Positions 24,990 through 33,264 of a stretch of DNA of 64,000 nucleotides are shown piece after piece. Where the stretch lies: contig NZ_FRBP01000018.1 in assembly GCF_900142645.1 (NCBI RefSeq), positions 28,729 through 92,728 of the forward strand, in the 5' to 3' direction. The DNA comes from Eubacterium callanderi. Its GTDB lineage: Bacteria > Bacillota > Clostridia > Eubacteriales > Eubacteriaceae. Position numbers and translations under genes: made by a program. Within the stretch, counting starts at the first letter, position 1. Every line of letters starts with the position of its first letter. The notes beneath the pieces were generated by a model, which saw only the letters and a list, made by a program, of their open reading frames with translations, ran no database searches and was not told the origin of the DNA.

Positions 24990-25901
24990 TCAATGCCCCC
25001 AAAAATCTGAACATTCTGCCATAATCTCAGCGGCTGGTTTCAGGGTTGCTTCCGCAATAGGGACGCCCGTTTTTTTGAGATAATGGCGGATCATATGATA
25101 ACCGCAGGCATACCCCGCGCAATAGGGCATCCCCACCGGGAAGAAATGCTGTATCTCTGCTATCTCGTCACCGTAAAGCCAGGGTGTAATACCGTCAAAG
25201 CCGGTTACATCAAAGGCTTCAACAATCTTTGGTTTTATCACCTCTTCCAAAACTGACGCATCTGTTTTAGTTACCCACGGACCAACGGCTTTTTCGCCGT
25301 AGAGAGCCGCGGCAAAATTTTCGGCCAGTCCCTCACTTACCATCATTTCGGCCAGCGTAATATCCGGCCGCCATTTCTGGAATTGAAACCGCACATTGTG
25401 GTTGCACTCATGGGCCAGGGCCGCAGGCATCCTGGCGACCGTCGTTTCACTCGGCACCAATGAGCCCAAAATATAGCCTGGAATGCCGCCGTCCCCGCAG
25501 TACCCCTCACTCATCTGTGTATATGGATTATCCGGATTGGCCAGAAGAAGGGTAAAAAAGTATTCCTGAACCGGCAGTTCGATACCCGCCTTTACAAAAC
25601 AATCCAGGGATTTCTTTATCGCTTCCTCACTGGCAGACCAAAGACTTTCTTCTTTAAGCCACTCCACCGCTTCTTTCTGTGAATGATCCACCCTTTCTGG
25701 TGGGAAAAGCCCCATCATTTCAGAGGCCATCACCACATCGTAGCCGCCTTTCCGGGCAGCCTTAATCGGCACATTGATACATGCCCACTTGTACTCAAAA
25801 GGCTTCATCATCTCATAACGGTAAAGGTCATCTCTTTTTCCGTCAGAAGCGTTCATCATCTTTTCATAAATTTTTCCAGAATAAATGGCATTGATTTTCA
25901 T
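24990..25901 (-). CDS. DUF2268-type putative zinc metalloprotease
   Basis: A 303-residue protein with a zincin motif in AALAHECNHNVRFQ (HExxH variant H-E-C-N-H) and a downstream glutamate in MMVSEGLAENFAAALYGE, the arrangement of DUF2268 proteins (HExNH...E). No signal peptide or membrane segment, so it is cytoplasmic or leaderless. The C-terminal part (MPYCAGYACGYHMIRHYL) also matches this group. ATG 25901 follows AAGGAGATGACG. The biological substrate is unknown; protease activity is inferred from the motif only. Confidence 0.78.
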   Translation of the reverse strand: MKINAIYSGKIYEKMMNASDGKRDDLYRYEMMKPFEYKWACINVPIKAARKGGYDVVMASEMMGLFPPERVDHSQKEAVEWLKEESLWSASEEAIKKSLDCFVKAGIELPVQEYFFTLLLANPDNPYTQMSEGYCGDGGIPGYILGSLVPSETTVARMPAALAHECNHNVRFQFQKWRPDITLAEMMVSEGLAENFAAALYGEKAVGPWVTKTDASVLEEVIKPKIVEAFDVTGFDGITPWLYGDEIAEIQHFFPVGMPYCAGYACGYHMIRHYLKKTGVPIAEATLKPAAEIMAECSDFWGH

Positions 25902-25966
25902 AAAACGTCATCTCCTTTCGTGTCTTAATCTCAGTTTAAGGGATAACGCCGCGTAAGGGTCAAGCT

Positions 25967-26473
25967 TTATTTAAAAGCCTGAGGACATTTCTTCATTAAA
26001 AAACTTTTGAAATCAGCAGCACTGCCGGCCGTAAAGCCATCCTTGTCAAGAATATGCATTTTTCCGCCAGCCACAAGCACGAAGGTATGCCCTGTCTCAT
26101 AGATTTTTTCAATCTGTTTGTAAAAAACAGGCCGTTCTGCCTCAGCTGTTTTCCAAACCATCTTATCCTTGGTGATGGTCCATTTGAAGCCACTGGCCGG
26201 AAAAATATCTTTTTGCTCATTGTAGGCTCTCTCTGCCGAAAAGCGGTATCCCTGAAAATAGACAAGCACCAGCAGTATTCCCATCACTATAAATATCACG
26301 CCTGCCGGCCAGGACGCTCGCGACAGATAATAATAGGCGCAAACAAAACAAAAAGCAGCCATAAGTAAATAGAACCAGCGTTTTTTCAGAGCGTTTTTCT
26401 GATACCATTTTCCCTGCGCCTCAAGATAAATTTTTTTGCTGTAAATGGTTGTGTTTTCAAATAAAATTTTCAT
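25967..26473 (-). CDS. YcxB-like membrane protein
   Basis: A 168-residue protein with two adjacent transmembrane helices (about residues 33-50 and 55-72), a short cytoplasmic N-terminus, and a C-terminal soluble domain containing WTITKDKMVWKTAEAERPVFYKQIEKIYETGHTFVLVAG. This is the layout of the YcxB/PH-like family of unknown role. The end FKSFLMKKCP is also typical. ATG 26473 follows AAGGAT. No functional partner in the neighbourhood. Confidence 0.72.
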   Translation of the reverse strand: MKILFENTTIYSKKIYLEAQGKWYQKNALKKRWFYLLMAAFCFVCAYYYLSRASWPAGVIFIVMGILLVLVYFQGYRFSAERAYNEQKDIFPASGFKWTITKDKMVWKTAEAERPVFYKQIEKIYETGHTFVLVAGGKMHILDKDGFTAGSAADFKSFLMKKCPQAFK

Positions 26474-26620
26474 TTTTTATCCTTCTATTTTTTCGATAAT
26501 GGCTTTATTATACACCAACTTTTCCCCAAATGGTAAATTTAATTTTTATCTGGGCATTCCGTCCTAAATTCGTTATAATGGGTATAAGTTTTACATCATC
26601 AATTTCAGAAAGGAAAGATC

Positions 26621-27115
26621 ATGGATAACAACAATACCATCAATTTGAACTCTGAATACTCCGCAGGCTTTCAGATTGAACTCCTGGATTTAGATATGGA
26701 TAAGCTGGAAGACCCCATTTTAGTGGTGGGTTCCGGCGCTACAGGGAACCTCGTCTTCTTTTTAAACGCACAGGGCCACCGCGCCTGCGGCATTGACCCC
26801 AGCGCAGAGGATACCGATGTTACGCGCGCATCCGATTTTTTACATGTCGATTATGGTAAGGACTACTGGGGCAGTATTCTCTCCCCCCTGGCCTTTATTA
26901 AAGAAATGTCTGCCGCCATGGCCGCACAGGACGGCAGTGACCTGGAATGGGTAAAATGCTATAAATCTATTCTGACAGCGCTTAAAAAGGGCGGCTCCTT
27001 TATTTACGCCCCTTCCCTCCCCTATATTGAGGATATTCTGCCAAAAGAGCAGTTTGAAATAACCCGCAGCACCATTCGTGAAAATCTGTCCCGCACAAAG
27101 ATCACCAGAAAATAA
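26621..27115 (+). CDS. SAM-dependent methyltransferase-like protein
   Basis: A 164-residue protein with a loop VVGSGATGNLVFFLNAQGHRACGIDPS that resembles the SAM-binding motif I of class I methyltransferases (GxGxG followed by an acidic residue). A later segment, ILTALKKGGSFIYAPSLPYIE, resembles the motif before the C-terminal strands. It is shorter than most methyltransferases (over 200), so it may be a reduced version or a related binding protein. ATG 26621 follows AAAGGAAAG. A bidirectional hairpin ends the gene. Substrate unknown. Confidence 0.65.
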   Translation: MDNNNTINLNSEYSAGFQIELLDLDMDKLEDPILVVGSGATGNLVFFLNAQGHRACGIDPSAEDTDVTRASDFLHVDYGKDYWGSILSPLAFIKEMSAAMAAQDGSDLEWVKCYKSILTALKKGGSFIYAPSLPYIEDILPKEQFEITRSTIRENLSRTKITRK

Positions 27116-27116
27116 T

Positions 27117-27155
27117 AAAAGAGATGATGCGGCGAAACGCCGCATCATCTCTTTT
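27117..27155. terminator. Bidirectional hairpin terminator (family copy 3)
   Basis: AAAAGAGATGATGCGGCG-AAA-CGCCGCATCATCTCTTTTT: a perfect stem of 17 or more bp between two convergent genes. This is the most regular member of the repeated hairpin family. Confidence 0.92.
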
Positions 27156-27945
27156 TGCTTTTTGAACCAACTGCCGCAGCCGCCGCCCTCTGCCGATGAC
27201 TGTTTTTCTGCACATGCTTACCGGTTCTCAGCATCAGCACAATGGATAGAACCAGTGTCAGCGCCAGCACCGTACAGCACAGGGGCAGGTTATAGGCAAA
27301 GCCTTCTGAAAAGGCGCCTGGATCAATTCTGTAATTAATAAGGGCAAAGCCCGCTGTGAGCGGATACACATTTCCGAGTCCGTGGCCTGCCACCAGACCG
27401 CCGCAGACCCCGTAAAAGAAGGCAAAGCCCACGCCCGCGACAAAGCCGCCCGGCTTTTTACTGGTAAAAACAATGATGGGCAGTACCGCGATATACACGC
27501 ACAGGTTCATGACCACCATCTGCACAAGCGACTGCACTGCCAGATTTGCCGTAAAGCCTTCCAGCTCGGATATTCCGGCAAACAGTACGGTTACCAGGAA
27601 GCTGCCGACTCCCGACAGCGCCACCAGAGCCGCGATAACCAAAAGCTTAGCGGTCAGCAGCTTACTGAAGGGGACGGGTATGGTCAGCAGGTTTTTAAGG
27701 GTATCATCTGTCCACTCTCTGGAGATAATATAACCTGCCAACAGCGTAAAAACCAGAGGATTGACCGCGTCAAAATTTGTCCAGATAACATTGTCTGAGA
27801 AATCCGGAAAGGCATAGGTTCCGCTGGTATCCATGGAGATGGTAAACCAGGAAAGCAGCGGGCCGCAGAGCATGGCGGCTGCCGCCACCCAGACAATGGG
27901 GTAGCGCTTGAGCTTCAGTAATTCTGTCTTAATCAATTTCAGCAT
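27145..27945 (-). CDS. ABC-2 type transporter permease (lantibiotic-protection type)
   Basis: A 266-residue membrane protein with six predicted helices and the N-terminal MLKLIKTELLKLKRYPIVWVA typical of BcrB/LanE/LanG-like permeases. It contains REWTDDTLKNLLTIPVPFSKLLTAKL, the conserved cytoplasmic loop of this group. It pairs with the permease at 28033-28827 and the ATPase at 28820-29743. Such transporters export or expel cationic peptides and cell-wall antibiotics from the membrane. ATG 27945 follows GGAGGGAG. It is the last gene of the five- to six-gene module, and its stop lies in the hairpin at 27117-27155. Confidence 0.87.
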   Translation of the reverse strand: MLKLIKTELLKLKRYPIVWVAAAAMLCGPLLSWFTISMDTSGTYAFPDFSDNVIWTNFDAVNPLVFTLLAGYIISREWTDDTLKNLLTIPVPFSKLLTAKLLVIAALVALSGVGSFLVTVLFAGISELEGFTANLAVQSLVQMVVMNLCVYIAVLPIIVFTSKKPGGFVAGVGFAFFYGVCGGLVAGHGLGNVYPLTAGFALINYRIDPGAFSEGFAYNLPLCCTVLALTLVLSIVLMLRTGKHVQKNSHRQRAAAAAVGSKSKKR

Positions 27946-28024
27946 TTTTCTTCTCCCTCCCGCCGGTCAAATAAATAAAAATAAAAACCGCCGCAACACA
28001 CAAAATCCACTTTAGTTTTCTCAC
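27929..28024 (-). CDS. Putative small membrane protein between ABC permeases
   Basis: A 31-codon frame with GTG 28024 behind GAGGTG (four-base spacing): a basic start (MRKLKW), one hydrophobic helix (WILCVAAVFIFIYL) and a charged tail (GGREKKNAEID). It begins just after the first permease and overlaps the start of the second. The good ribosome site, the location and the transmembrane character suggest a real small protein, but its length makes chance possible. Confidence 0.45.
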   Translation of the reverse strand: MRKLKWILCVAAVFIFIYLTGGREKKNAEID

Positions 28025-28032
28025 AGCGCACC

Positions 28033-28827
28033 TCAACTTTCACGTTTTCCGTAGATAAACAGAATACCCACGATGGACAGCACCGCGATCAGACCGACAA
28101 CTCCGGCCGCCAAAGGCAGGGAAACCGCCGTTTCTTTGACCGCCGCCGCGGCCGCGCCGCCCTGGATGGCCAGCACCTGCCAGCGCCAGATGAGCGGGAC
28201 AGGCAGAATGGTGAGCAGCGGATTGGTGAAGTTTCCGCTTGTAAAGCTGGTACTCGCGACACCAAAGCCCCCCACCGCATAAACCAGGGACAGAAGAATC
28301 GAAAAAATATAGCTCCGATTGAAAAAGACAATGGCAATGACCACCGGCAGGGTTCCGGCAGTCAGGAGAATACCTGTCATAATGCTGATCCACAGCTTAT
28401 AGCCCACCCCATTGATACCGCCGCCGATCAGTCCGCCCACCATGGATGAGGCCATGAGCGCAACGGAATAAAAAATGCCTAATATGAACAATGTAATGAT
28501 CTTGGCCGCGATAATCTGATTACTGCTTAAGGGAATGGTTCGCAGATTTTTTAGCGTGTCGTTATCCCTTTCCATGTAAAACAGCATGGCTGCCACGATC
28601 CCGATAATGCAGGGCATGGAGATAAAATTTCCAAAGCCCACAATCATACCAAACAGGCCGTCATACATTTCCGCGGGCGGCATCACATTGTCCGCGCTCT
28701 GCCCGATGCCGGTTTTCAGGACAATGGCCGTAAGCGGAATAGGCATGATACAGGCCGCCAAAACGATAAAAATCACAAATTTTTTGCGTTTCAGCTTTAA
28801 GAACTCACAGCGCACAAGCTTAAGCAA
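28033..28827 (-). CDS. ABC-2 type transporter permease (lantibiotic-protection type)
   Basis: About 264 residues and six predicted helices, with LKLVRCEFLKLKRKKFVIFIVL at the N-terminus and YMERDNDTLKNLRTIPLSSNQIIAAKI in the first cytoplasmic loop, the same pattern as its partner permease. The likely start is TTG 28827, overlapping the ATPase stop by 8 bp, behind a G-rich ribosome site. An upstream in-frame ATG at 28878 would extend 51 bp into the ATPase gene. It should form the membrane channel of the module with 27145-27945. Confidence 0.85.
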   Translation of the reverse strand: MLKLVRCEFLKLKRKKFVIFIVLAACIMPIPLTAIVLKTGIGQSADNVMPPAEMYDGLFGMIVGFGNFISMPCIIGIVAAMLFYMERDNDTLKNLRTIPLSSNQIIAAKIITLFILGIFYSVALMASSMVGGLIGGGINGVGYKLWISIMTGILLTAGTLPVVIAIVFFNRSYIFSILLSLVYAVGGFGVASTSFTSGNFTNPLLTILPVPLIWRWQVLAIQGGAAAAAVKETAVSLPLAAGVVGLIAVLSIVGILFIYGKRES

Positions 28828-29743
28828 TGCCGACACCCCCCGTAACTTTTTTGAAATAATCCTCCAGGGTATCCTCACAGGTGTGGGCGTCGTCTACCAC
28901 CAGCTCATTCTCCACAAAACATTTTGTCAGCGTACCAACCCGCAGGCTGGTGTCAAAGAGCCGCAGCGTGTGTCTGTCGTCAATACTGAAATCATTGGTT
29001 TTAAAGACCTTTTCCAGAATCCGCGCTGCTTTAGCCGTATCGGATAAAACAAAACGGATATACATCTGGTTTTTATCCCTGAGCACAGACATACGTTCCT
29101 CCTCCAAAAGCACACCGTTATCAATAATGCCCACATCATCGGCCAAAAGCTCAATTTCTGAAAGAATGTGGCTGGATACCAGAATGGTTTTTCCCTTTTT
29201 CGCAAAGGCTTTGAGCAGATCACGGATCTCTGCGATGCCGATGGGGTCCAGGCCATTGATGGGCTCATCCAGAATTAAAAGCTCGGGGTCGTGCATGACA
29301 GCCAGGGCAATAGCCAGGCGCTGTTTCATACCCAGCGAATACTTGGAAAAAAGCTTTTTATCCTTGTATGGAAGCCCCACAAGCTCAAGGGATTCTTTAA
29401 CTGCCTCCTTCCTCGGAATGCCACGAAGCGTGGCGAAAATACTCAAATTTTCTGTTCCCGTCAGGTTGGGATAAAAGCCCGGCGACTCGATCAGGCTTCC
29501 AATTCTCGGGTACAGGGCCTTACCGTCCTTAAGCGGGTCTTTCCCAAAAATACGGATAGCGCCCTGAGTGGGCTCAGTTAATCCCAGGAGCATTCGCATG
29601 GTGGTGGTTTTTCCTGCGCCGTTGCGGCCCAGCAGGCCATATATCTTTCCCCTGCGCACATGCAGATCAAGAGACGAAACGCTGACCTGATCGCCATAAA
29701 CCTTTGTCAGATTTTTTGTAGCGATAACATATTTTTCCTTCAT
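28820..29743 (-). CDS. ABC transporter ATP-binding protein (BcrA/LanF type)
   Basis: A 307-residue ATPase: Walker A GRNGAGKTT (residues about 38-46), Q-loop region, signature YSLGMKQRLAIALAV, Walker B LLILDEPINGLDP and H-loop VSSHIL. The C-terminal ~80 residues match the BcrA/LanF group that confers resistance to bacitracin or lantibiotics. ATG 29743 follows AGGAGG. Upstream lies a promoter overlapped by three 11-bp-spaced direct repeats, probably the binding site of the response regulator encoded at 30759-31457. Confidence 0.92.
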   Translation of the reverse strand: MKEKYVIATKNLTKVYGDQVSVSSLDLHVRRGKIYGLLGRNGAGKTTTMRMLLGLTEPTQGAIRIFGKDPLKDGKALYPRIGSLIESPGFYPNLTGTENLSIFATLRGIPRKEAVKESLELVGLPYKDKKLFSKYSLGMKQRLAIALAVMHDPELLILDEPINGLDPIGIAEIRDLLKAFAKKGKTILVSSHILSEIELLADDVGIIDNGVLLEEERMSVLRDKNQMYIRFVLSDTAKAARILEKVFKTNDFSIDDRHTLRLFDTSLRVGTLTKCFVENELVVDDAHTCEDTLEDYFKKVTGGVGIA

Positions 29744-29772
29744 CGTTCAGTTCCTCCTCTGTTGATACTGCT

Positions 29773-29825
29773 ATGATACCACCTGTGTCCTGCCCCAACC
29801 TTGCCTCAACCTTGCTTTAACCTTG
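29773..29825 (-). promoter_or_regulatory. Response-regulator-activated promoter of the ABC genes
   Basis: Three perfect copies of CAAGGTT (minus strand; AACCTTG on plus at 29797, 29808 and 29819) are spaced exactly 11 bp, one helical turn. The nearest overlaps a poor -35 (AGGTTG), 17 bp from TATCAT (29778-29773). This is the geometry of OmpR-family activators. Confidence 0.75.
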
Positions 29826-29832
29826 TCTTTCA

Positions 29833-30756
29833 TCAAACCAGCTTAAAATCCAGGAGAAAACGCGTCCCCTTTCCCACTTCGCTCATTACACGGATATCGC
29901 CGTTCTGCAGCCGGACCAGCTGCTCCACAATGGAGAGCCCAAGGCCGCTGCCCTTGCCCATTCTGGCAGGGTCACATTTATAAAGACGATCAAAAATATG
30001 GTCCAGCTCCTCCGCTGGTATCCCCCTTCCATTATCCTTTACCCATATCTCCACACTGTCTTTCTTTTCCTCTACACCAACAGAAATCGCAGAAGCGCCG
30101 CTGTGGCTCACCACGTTTTGTATCAGATTATTTAAAATCCTTCTGTAAGCCGCTGTGTCCAGAGAGACAGTCATGCGTTTTTCCGGGATAAAAAAAGCAT
30201 AATTCATTTCATTTTGCTCAAAAACCGGAAGCCAGTCACTCAGAACGGTCTGGGTCATTTCCGTCACATTCACCGGAGCGATTTCCAGCACCCGCTCGTT
30301 GGAGTTCAGCTTAAACCATTCAAAAAGATCATCCACATACATCTGGAGGCTGTGGGCCTTTTCCCGGGCTGTTTCGATGTATTCTTCCCGCTCCGCTCCC
30401 TCAACCAGGTGGCTGTGGACAGCGTCCAGATAGCCGATCAGGGTGGTGAGCGGCGTCCGGACGTCGTGGGAAAGGCTGGTCATCATCTGCCGGTTGGCCT
30501 GATCGCGCTCATTGAGCTCCGCGATTGTATCCCGATACCCCTCCGTAATAGCGTTGATTTTATAAAAAAAGGGCGCCACAATATTATCCGGCGCTGCCAG
30601 CATACGGCGGTTCAGATTGCCGTTTCGGATATCTTCAAGTGCCTCATTCATATCCCGGACGCTTTTGCGTGCCTGATAGAGTTTCCCTGCCAAAATAAGA
30701 GCCGCGCTGCCGGCAAGGAACAAAAGCGCTGTCAGCAGCATTTCCAATCCTTCCAT
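29833..30756 (-). CDS. Sensor histidine kinase of the ABC module
   Basis: About 307 residues. One N-terminal transmembrane helix (about residues 5-24) is followed by a HAMP-like segment and SLSHDVRTPLTTLIGYL, the H-box with phosphorylated His. The C-terminal HATPase has the N box LNNLIQNVVSHS, G1 VKDNGRGIP and G2 GKGSGLGLSIV. No large extracellular loop is present, typical of kinases that sense antimicrobial peptides through the membrane or a partner ABC transporter. ATG 30756 has GGAGGTG upstream; a GTG at 30762 overlaps the response-regulator stop. It acts with the regulator 30759-31457. Confidence 0.92.
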   Translation of the reverse strand: MEGLEMLLTALLFLAGSAALILAGKLYQARKSVRDMNEALEDIRNGNLNRRMLAAPDNIVAPFFYKINAITEGYRDTIAELNERDQANRQMMTSLSHDVRTPLTTLIGYLDAVHSHLVEGAEREEYIETAREKAHSLQMYVDDLFEWFKLNSNERVLEIAPVNVTEMTQTVLSDWLPVFEQNEMNYAFFIPEKRMTVSLDTAAYRRILNNLIQNVVSHSGASAISVGVEEKKDSVEIWVKDNGRGIPAEELDHIFDRLYKCDPARMGKGSGLGLSIVEQLVRLQNGDIRVMSEVGKGTRFLLDFKLV

Positions 30757-30758
30757 GA

Positions 30759-31457
30759 TCACACCTCCGCGTTAAAACGGTAGCCTACGCCCTTGATGGT
30801 CTGAATATAGGTCGGTTTTTTGGAATCCGGCTCAATAAGTCTGCGTATTTTGCTGATATGCGCCATGATATTGCTGTCATCATACAGGTATTCTTCCTGC
30901 CAGACCTCCTCATAGATCTGCTTCTTTGTCAGGGCGCGCCCTTTGTTTTTGGCCAGATAATACAAAATATCAAACTCCTTTGCCTGAAGCTCAATCCCTC
31001 TGCCGCAAACTGTAACCAGCCGCCTGTCCGGATCGATTTCAAGATTTTTAAAGCTCAGCCTGCCAAGGATTTCCTCCCCGCTTCCGTTGAGAATGGTGTA
31101 GCGCCTCACCAGCGAATGAACCCTGGCGCTGAACTCATTAATATCAAAGGGCTTTGTGAGATAATCATCCGCCCCGAGCCGGAGCCCGTATACCTTGTCG
31201 ATATTATCGTCCCGGGCTGTCAGCATCAATACTGGTACCGCACTGGTTTCACGGATTTTCCTGAGCACCTCGAAGCCGTCCAGACCGGGCATCATTACAT
31301 CCAACACCACGAGCACCGGGCTGCCCTCCTCCAACTTTTCAAGCCCTTCGCGGCCGTCACTGGCGCAGGCCGCTTCAAAGCCATCGCAGGTGACACATTT
31401 TTCGAGTAGGGCGCACAGCTTAGGATCATCGTCAATGATTATAATTCTATTTTTCAT
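30759..31457 (-). CDS. OmpR/PhoB family response regulator
   Basis: A 232-residue regulator. The receiver domain (about 1-118) has acidic pocket residues in IIIDDDPKL, phospho-acceptor Asp in VVLDVMMPGLDG, and Lys in DDYLTKPF. The C-terminal winged helix (about 130-230) is of OmpR type (VWQEEYLYDDSNIMAHISKIRRLIEP). It overlaps the kinase start. Its probable target is the repeat-bearing promoter at 29773-29825. ATG 31457 follows AAAAGGAG. Confidence 0.93.
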   Translation of the reverse strand: MKNRIIIIDDDPKLCALLEKCVTCDGFEAACASDGREGLEKLEEGSPVLVVLDVMMPGLDGFEVLRKIRETSAVPVLMLTARDDNIDKVYGLRLGADDYLTKPFDINEFSARVHSLVRRYTILNGSGEEILGRLSFKNLEIDPDRRLVTVCGRGIELQAKEFDILYYLAKNKGRALTKKQIYEEVWQEEYLYDDSNIMAHISKIRRLIEPDSKKPTYIQTIKGVGYRFNAEV

Positions 31458-31530
31458 TTTGTTCTCCTTTTGTCCATGATTGTCTTTTCATTCTAACATC
31501 TTCCGCTGAAAAAAAGAACAAAAATAAAAA

Positions 31531-31560
31531 AGGGAAGGCGGCGAAACGCCGTGTCATCTC
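31531..31560 (-). terminator. Degenerate hairpin of the GATGCGGCG family (copy 4)
   Basis: AAGGCGGCG-AAA-CGCCGTGTCATCTC at the 3' end of the Spl-like gene, overlapping its last codons. The outer stem is decayed; minus-strand Ts follow. Confidence 0.5.
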
Positions 31561-32438
31561 AGAAATGACAGCTGTTCACATTGATACTGGCCTTTGTAGT
31601 CTTTGATAATATCTTTCATCCTGAAATTGAGGCCCGCCTGACCGCAGACATTTTCTAAAAACGTGTAAAGTTCATGTGCTCTGGAAGCTCCGCAGCTATA
31701 ATCATTGCCGTATCGCCGCATATACTTTTGCCGGAGTCCGGGAAAATGCTGGTCCAGCTGATTAAAATAATAATCTCTCTGGACATCTCTAAGGGTAACA
31801 CCAAAACCGGGATAAATGAAACGTGCGCCGCACTTTGCCCCCTGCTCCACAATCGACTGGATATTGTCTGTGTTGTCCTCAATAAAGGGAAGAATCGGCA
31901 TCAGCAAAATGCCGATATAGATGCCCGCGTCTGAGAGGGCTTTTACTGCCTCAAACCGTTTGCTACTTGGCGGGGCCCCAGGCTCGACAATACCGCTCAA
32001 TGCATCGTCCGCCGCTGTGATCGTGACCTTACAGATAACCGGGGAGTGGCTCTGTATACGCGACAGCAGATCAATATCCCGTGTGACCAGGCTCCCCTTG
32101 GTCGCGATGGCCACGCCAAAGCCATAATGGTCAATGAGCTTGAGCGCTTCCCTGGTCAGGCGCTCCTTTCTCTCAAAGGGATTGTAGGGATCGCTCATGG
32201 CGCCAGTTCCTACCACACCTTTTTTCTTTTTACTTTTAAGGTCACGGGCGATGAGCCTGAGGGCGTCCTGCTTTTTCTTTACCGTGTCAAAATCTGTATT
32301 CTGGTAGCATTCGCTGCGGCTGTCACAATAAATGCAGCCGTGGCAGCAGCCCCTGTAAATATTCATGCTGTATTCTGTTCCAAACCACGCGGTATTTTTA
32401 TTCTTGGTGACCAGTGTTTTGGCCGGTATTGTTTCCAT
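31554..32438 (-). CDS. Radical SAM protein, spore photoproduct lyase-like (Rv2578c) family
   Basis: A 294-residue radical SAM enzyme. The CxxxCxxC cluster motif lies in YRGCCHGCIYCDSR, close to the N-terminus. Further segments GVVGTGAMSDPYNPFE and GVAIATKGSLVTRDIDLLSRI match the SplB-like/Rv2578c group. True spore photoproduct lyases repair thymine photoproducts, but most members of this group have unknown reactions, so repair is only inferred. ATG 32438 follows AAAGGAG. Its promoter carries the same palindromic element, at the same distance from the -10, as that of the Nei-like gene. Confidence 0.83.
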   Translation of the reverse strand: METIPAKTLVTKNKNTAWFGTEYSMNIYRGCCHGCIYCDSRSECYQNTDFDTVKKKQDALRLIARDLKSKKKKGVVGTGAMSDPYNPFERKERLTREALKLIDHYGFGVAIATKGSLVTRDIDLLSRIQSHSPVICKVTITAADDALSGIVEPGAPPSSKRFEAVKALSDAGIYIGILLMPILPFIEDNTDNIQSIVEQGAKCGARFIYPGFGVTLRDVQRDYYFNQLDQHFPGLRQKYMRRYGNDYSCGASRAHELYTFLENVCGQAGLNFRMKDIIKDYKGQYQCEQLSFLR

Positions 32439-32465
32439 TGATTTCTCCTTTTTCTTTCTCTCTAT

Positions 32466-32503
32466 ATTATACCAGACAGAATCTGACAGGTCGTGTCATA
32501 TTT
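32466..32503 (-). promoter_or_regulatory. Promoter of Spl-like gene with shared palindrome
   Basis: -10 TATAAT (32471-32466). The element CTGACAGGTNNTGTCATATT (plus strand) starts at 32483, with arms at 32484-32488 and 32494-32498, 12 bases from the -10. It is identical in layout to 24770-24807. Confidence 0.7.
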
Positions 32504-32521
32504 GAACTGCAGCGCTTCTTC

Positions 32522-32550
32522 TTGCATTTTGCTGCTTTTCTGGTTATACT
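32522..32550 (+). promoter_or_regulatory. Promoter of the second two-component operon
   Basis: TTGCAT (32522-32527), 17-bp spacer, TATACT (32545-32550), 24 bp before the response-regulator ATG. Confidence 0.6.
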
Positions 32551-32573
32551 GAACTGCGTACAAGGAGGTACCT

Positions 32574-33263
32574 ATGACGGACAAACCATCAAAAATACTC
32601 ATCGTTGAGGATGATCGCGCCCTGAACCAGGGACTTGTGCTGTCCTTAAAAAACGATTCTTATACCACACTTTCCGCCTTTTCCATTAAGGAGGCCAGAG
32701 AAAAACTGACAGACAATACCTTTGACCTGATCGTTCTGGATGTAAATCTGCCTGACGGCAATGGGCTGGAGCTGTGCCAGGAGATACGGCGCCGTTCTGC
32801 TGTTCCCATTATTTTTCTGACCGCCAACGATATGGAAATGGACGTGGTCATCGGCCTTGAAAACGGCGGAGATGACTATATCACGAAGCCCTTCAGCCTG
32901 GCGATTCTGCGTGCCCGCATCGCCGCGCTGCTGCGCCGAAGCCAGAAGGAACGGCAAAACCGCATAAAAATCGACGCCTTTACTTTTGATTTTGACCAAA
33001 TGGTTTTTTTAAAAGGAGAAGATGAGCTGACGCTCAGCAAAACGGAGCAGAAGCTGTTAAAGCTGCTGCTGGCAAACCGCGGCACCACAGTCACCAGAGA
33101 TCTGCTGCTGGAAAAGGTCTGGGGAGACAGCATGGACTTTGTGGATGAAAACGCCCTCTCTGTGACCATACGCCGTCTGCGCAGCAAGCTCGAGGACAAT
33201 TCCTCAAAGCCTGTGTATATCCAGACAGTTTATGGCCTGGGGTATACCTGGGCGGTGACGTAA
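32574..33263 (+). CDS. OmpR family response regulator
   Basis: A 229-residue regulator. Receiver motifs: ILIVEDDRAL, IVLDVNLPDGNGL with phospho-acceptor Asp, TANDMEMD and DDYITKPFS. The C-terminal winged helix contains LSKTEQKLLKLLLANRGTTVTRDLL and ENALSVTIRRLRSKLE. It belongs to the group found with FtsX-type efflux ABC transporters. It is followed one base later by the kinase gene and 1 kb later by ABC genes. ATG 32574 follows AAGGAGG. Confidence 0.93.
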   Translation: MTDKPSKILIVEDDRALNQGLVLSLKNDSYTTLSAFSIKEAREKLTDNTFDLIVLDVNLPDGNGLELCQEIRRRSAVPIIFLTANDMEMDVVIGLENGGDDYITKPFSLAILRARIAALLRRSQKERQNRIKIDAFTFDFDQMVFLKGEDELTLSKTEQKLLKLLLANRGTTVTRDLLLEKVWGDSMDFVDENALSVTIRRLRSKLEDNSSKPVYIQTVYGLGYTWAVT

Positions 33264-33264
33264 A

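Noticed and set aside
32414..32608. 64-codon plus-strand frame spanning the Spl-like promoter
   Set aside because: Crosses both the palindromic promoter element and the response-regulator promoter; no ribosome site.
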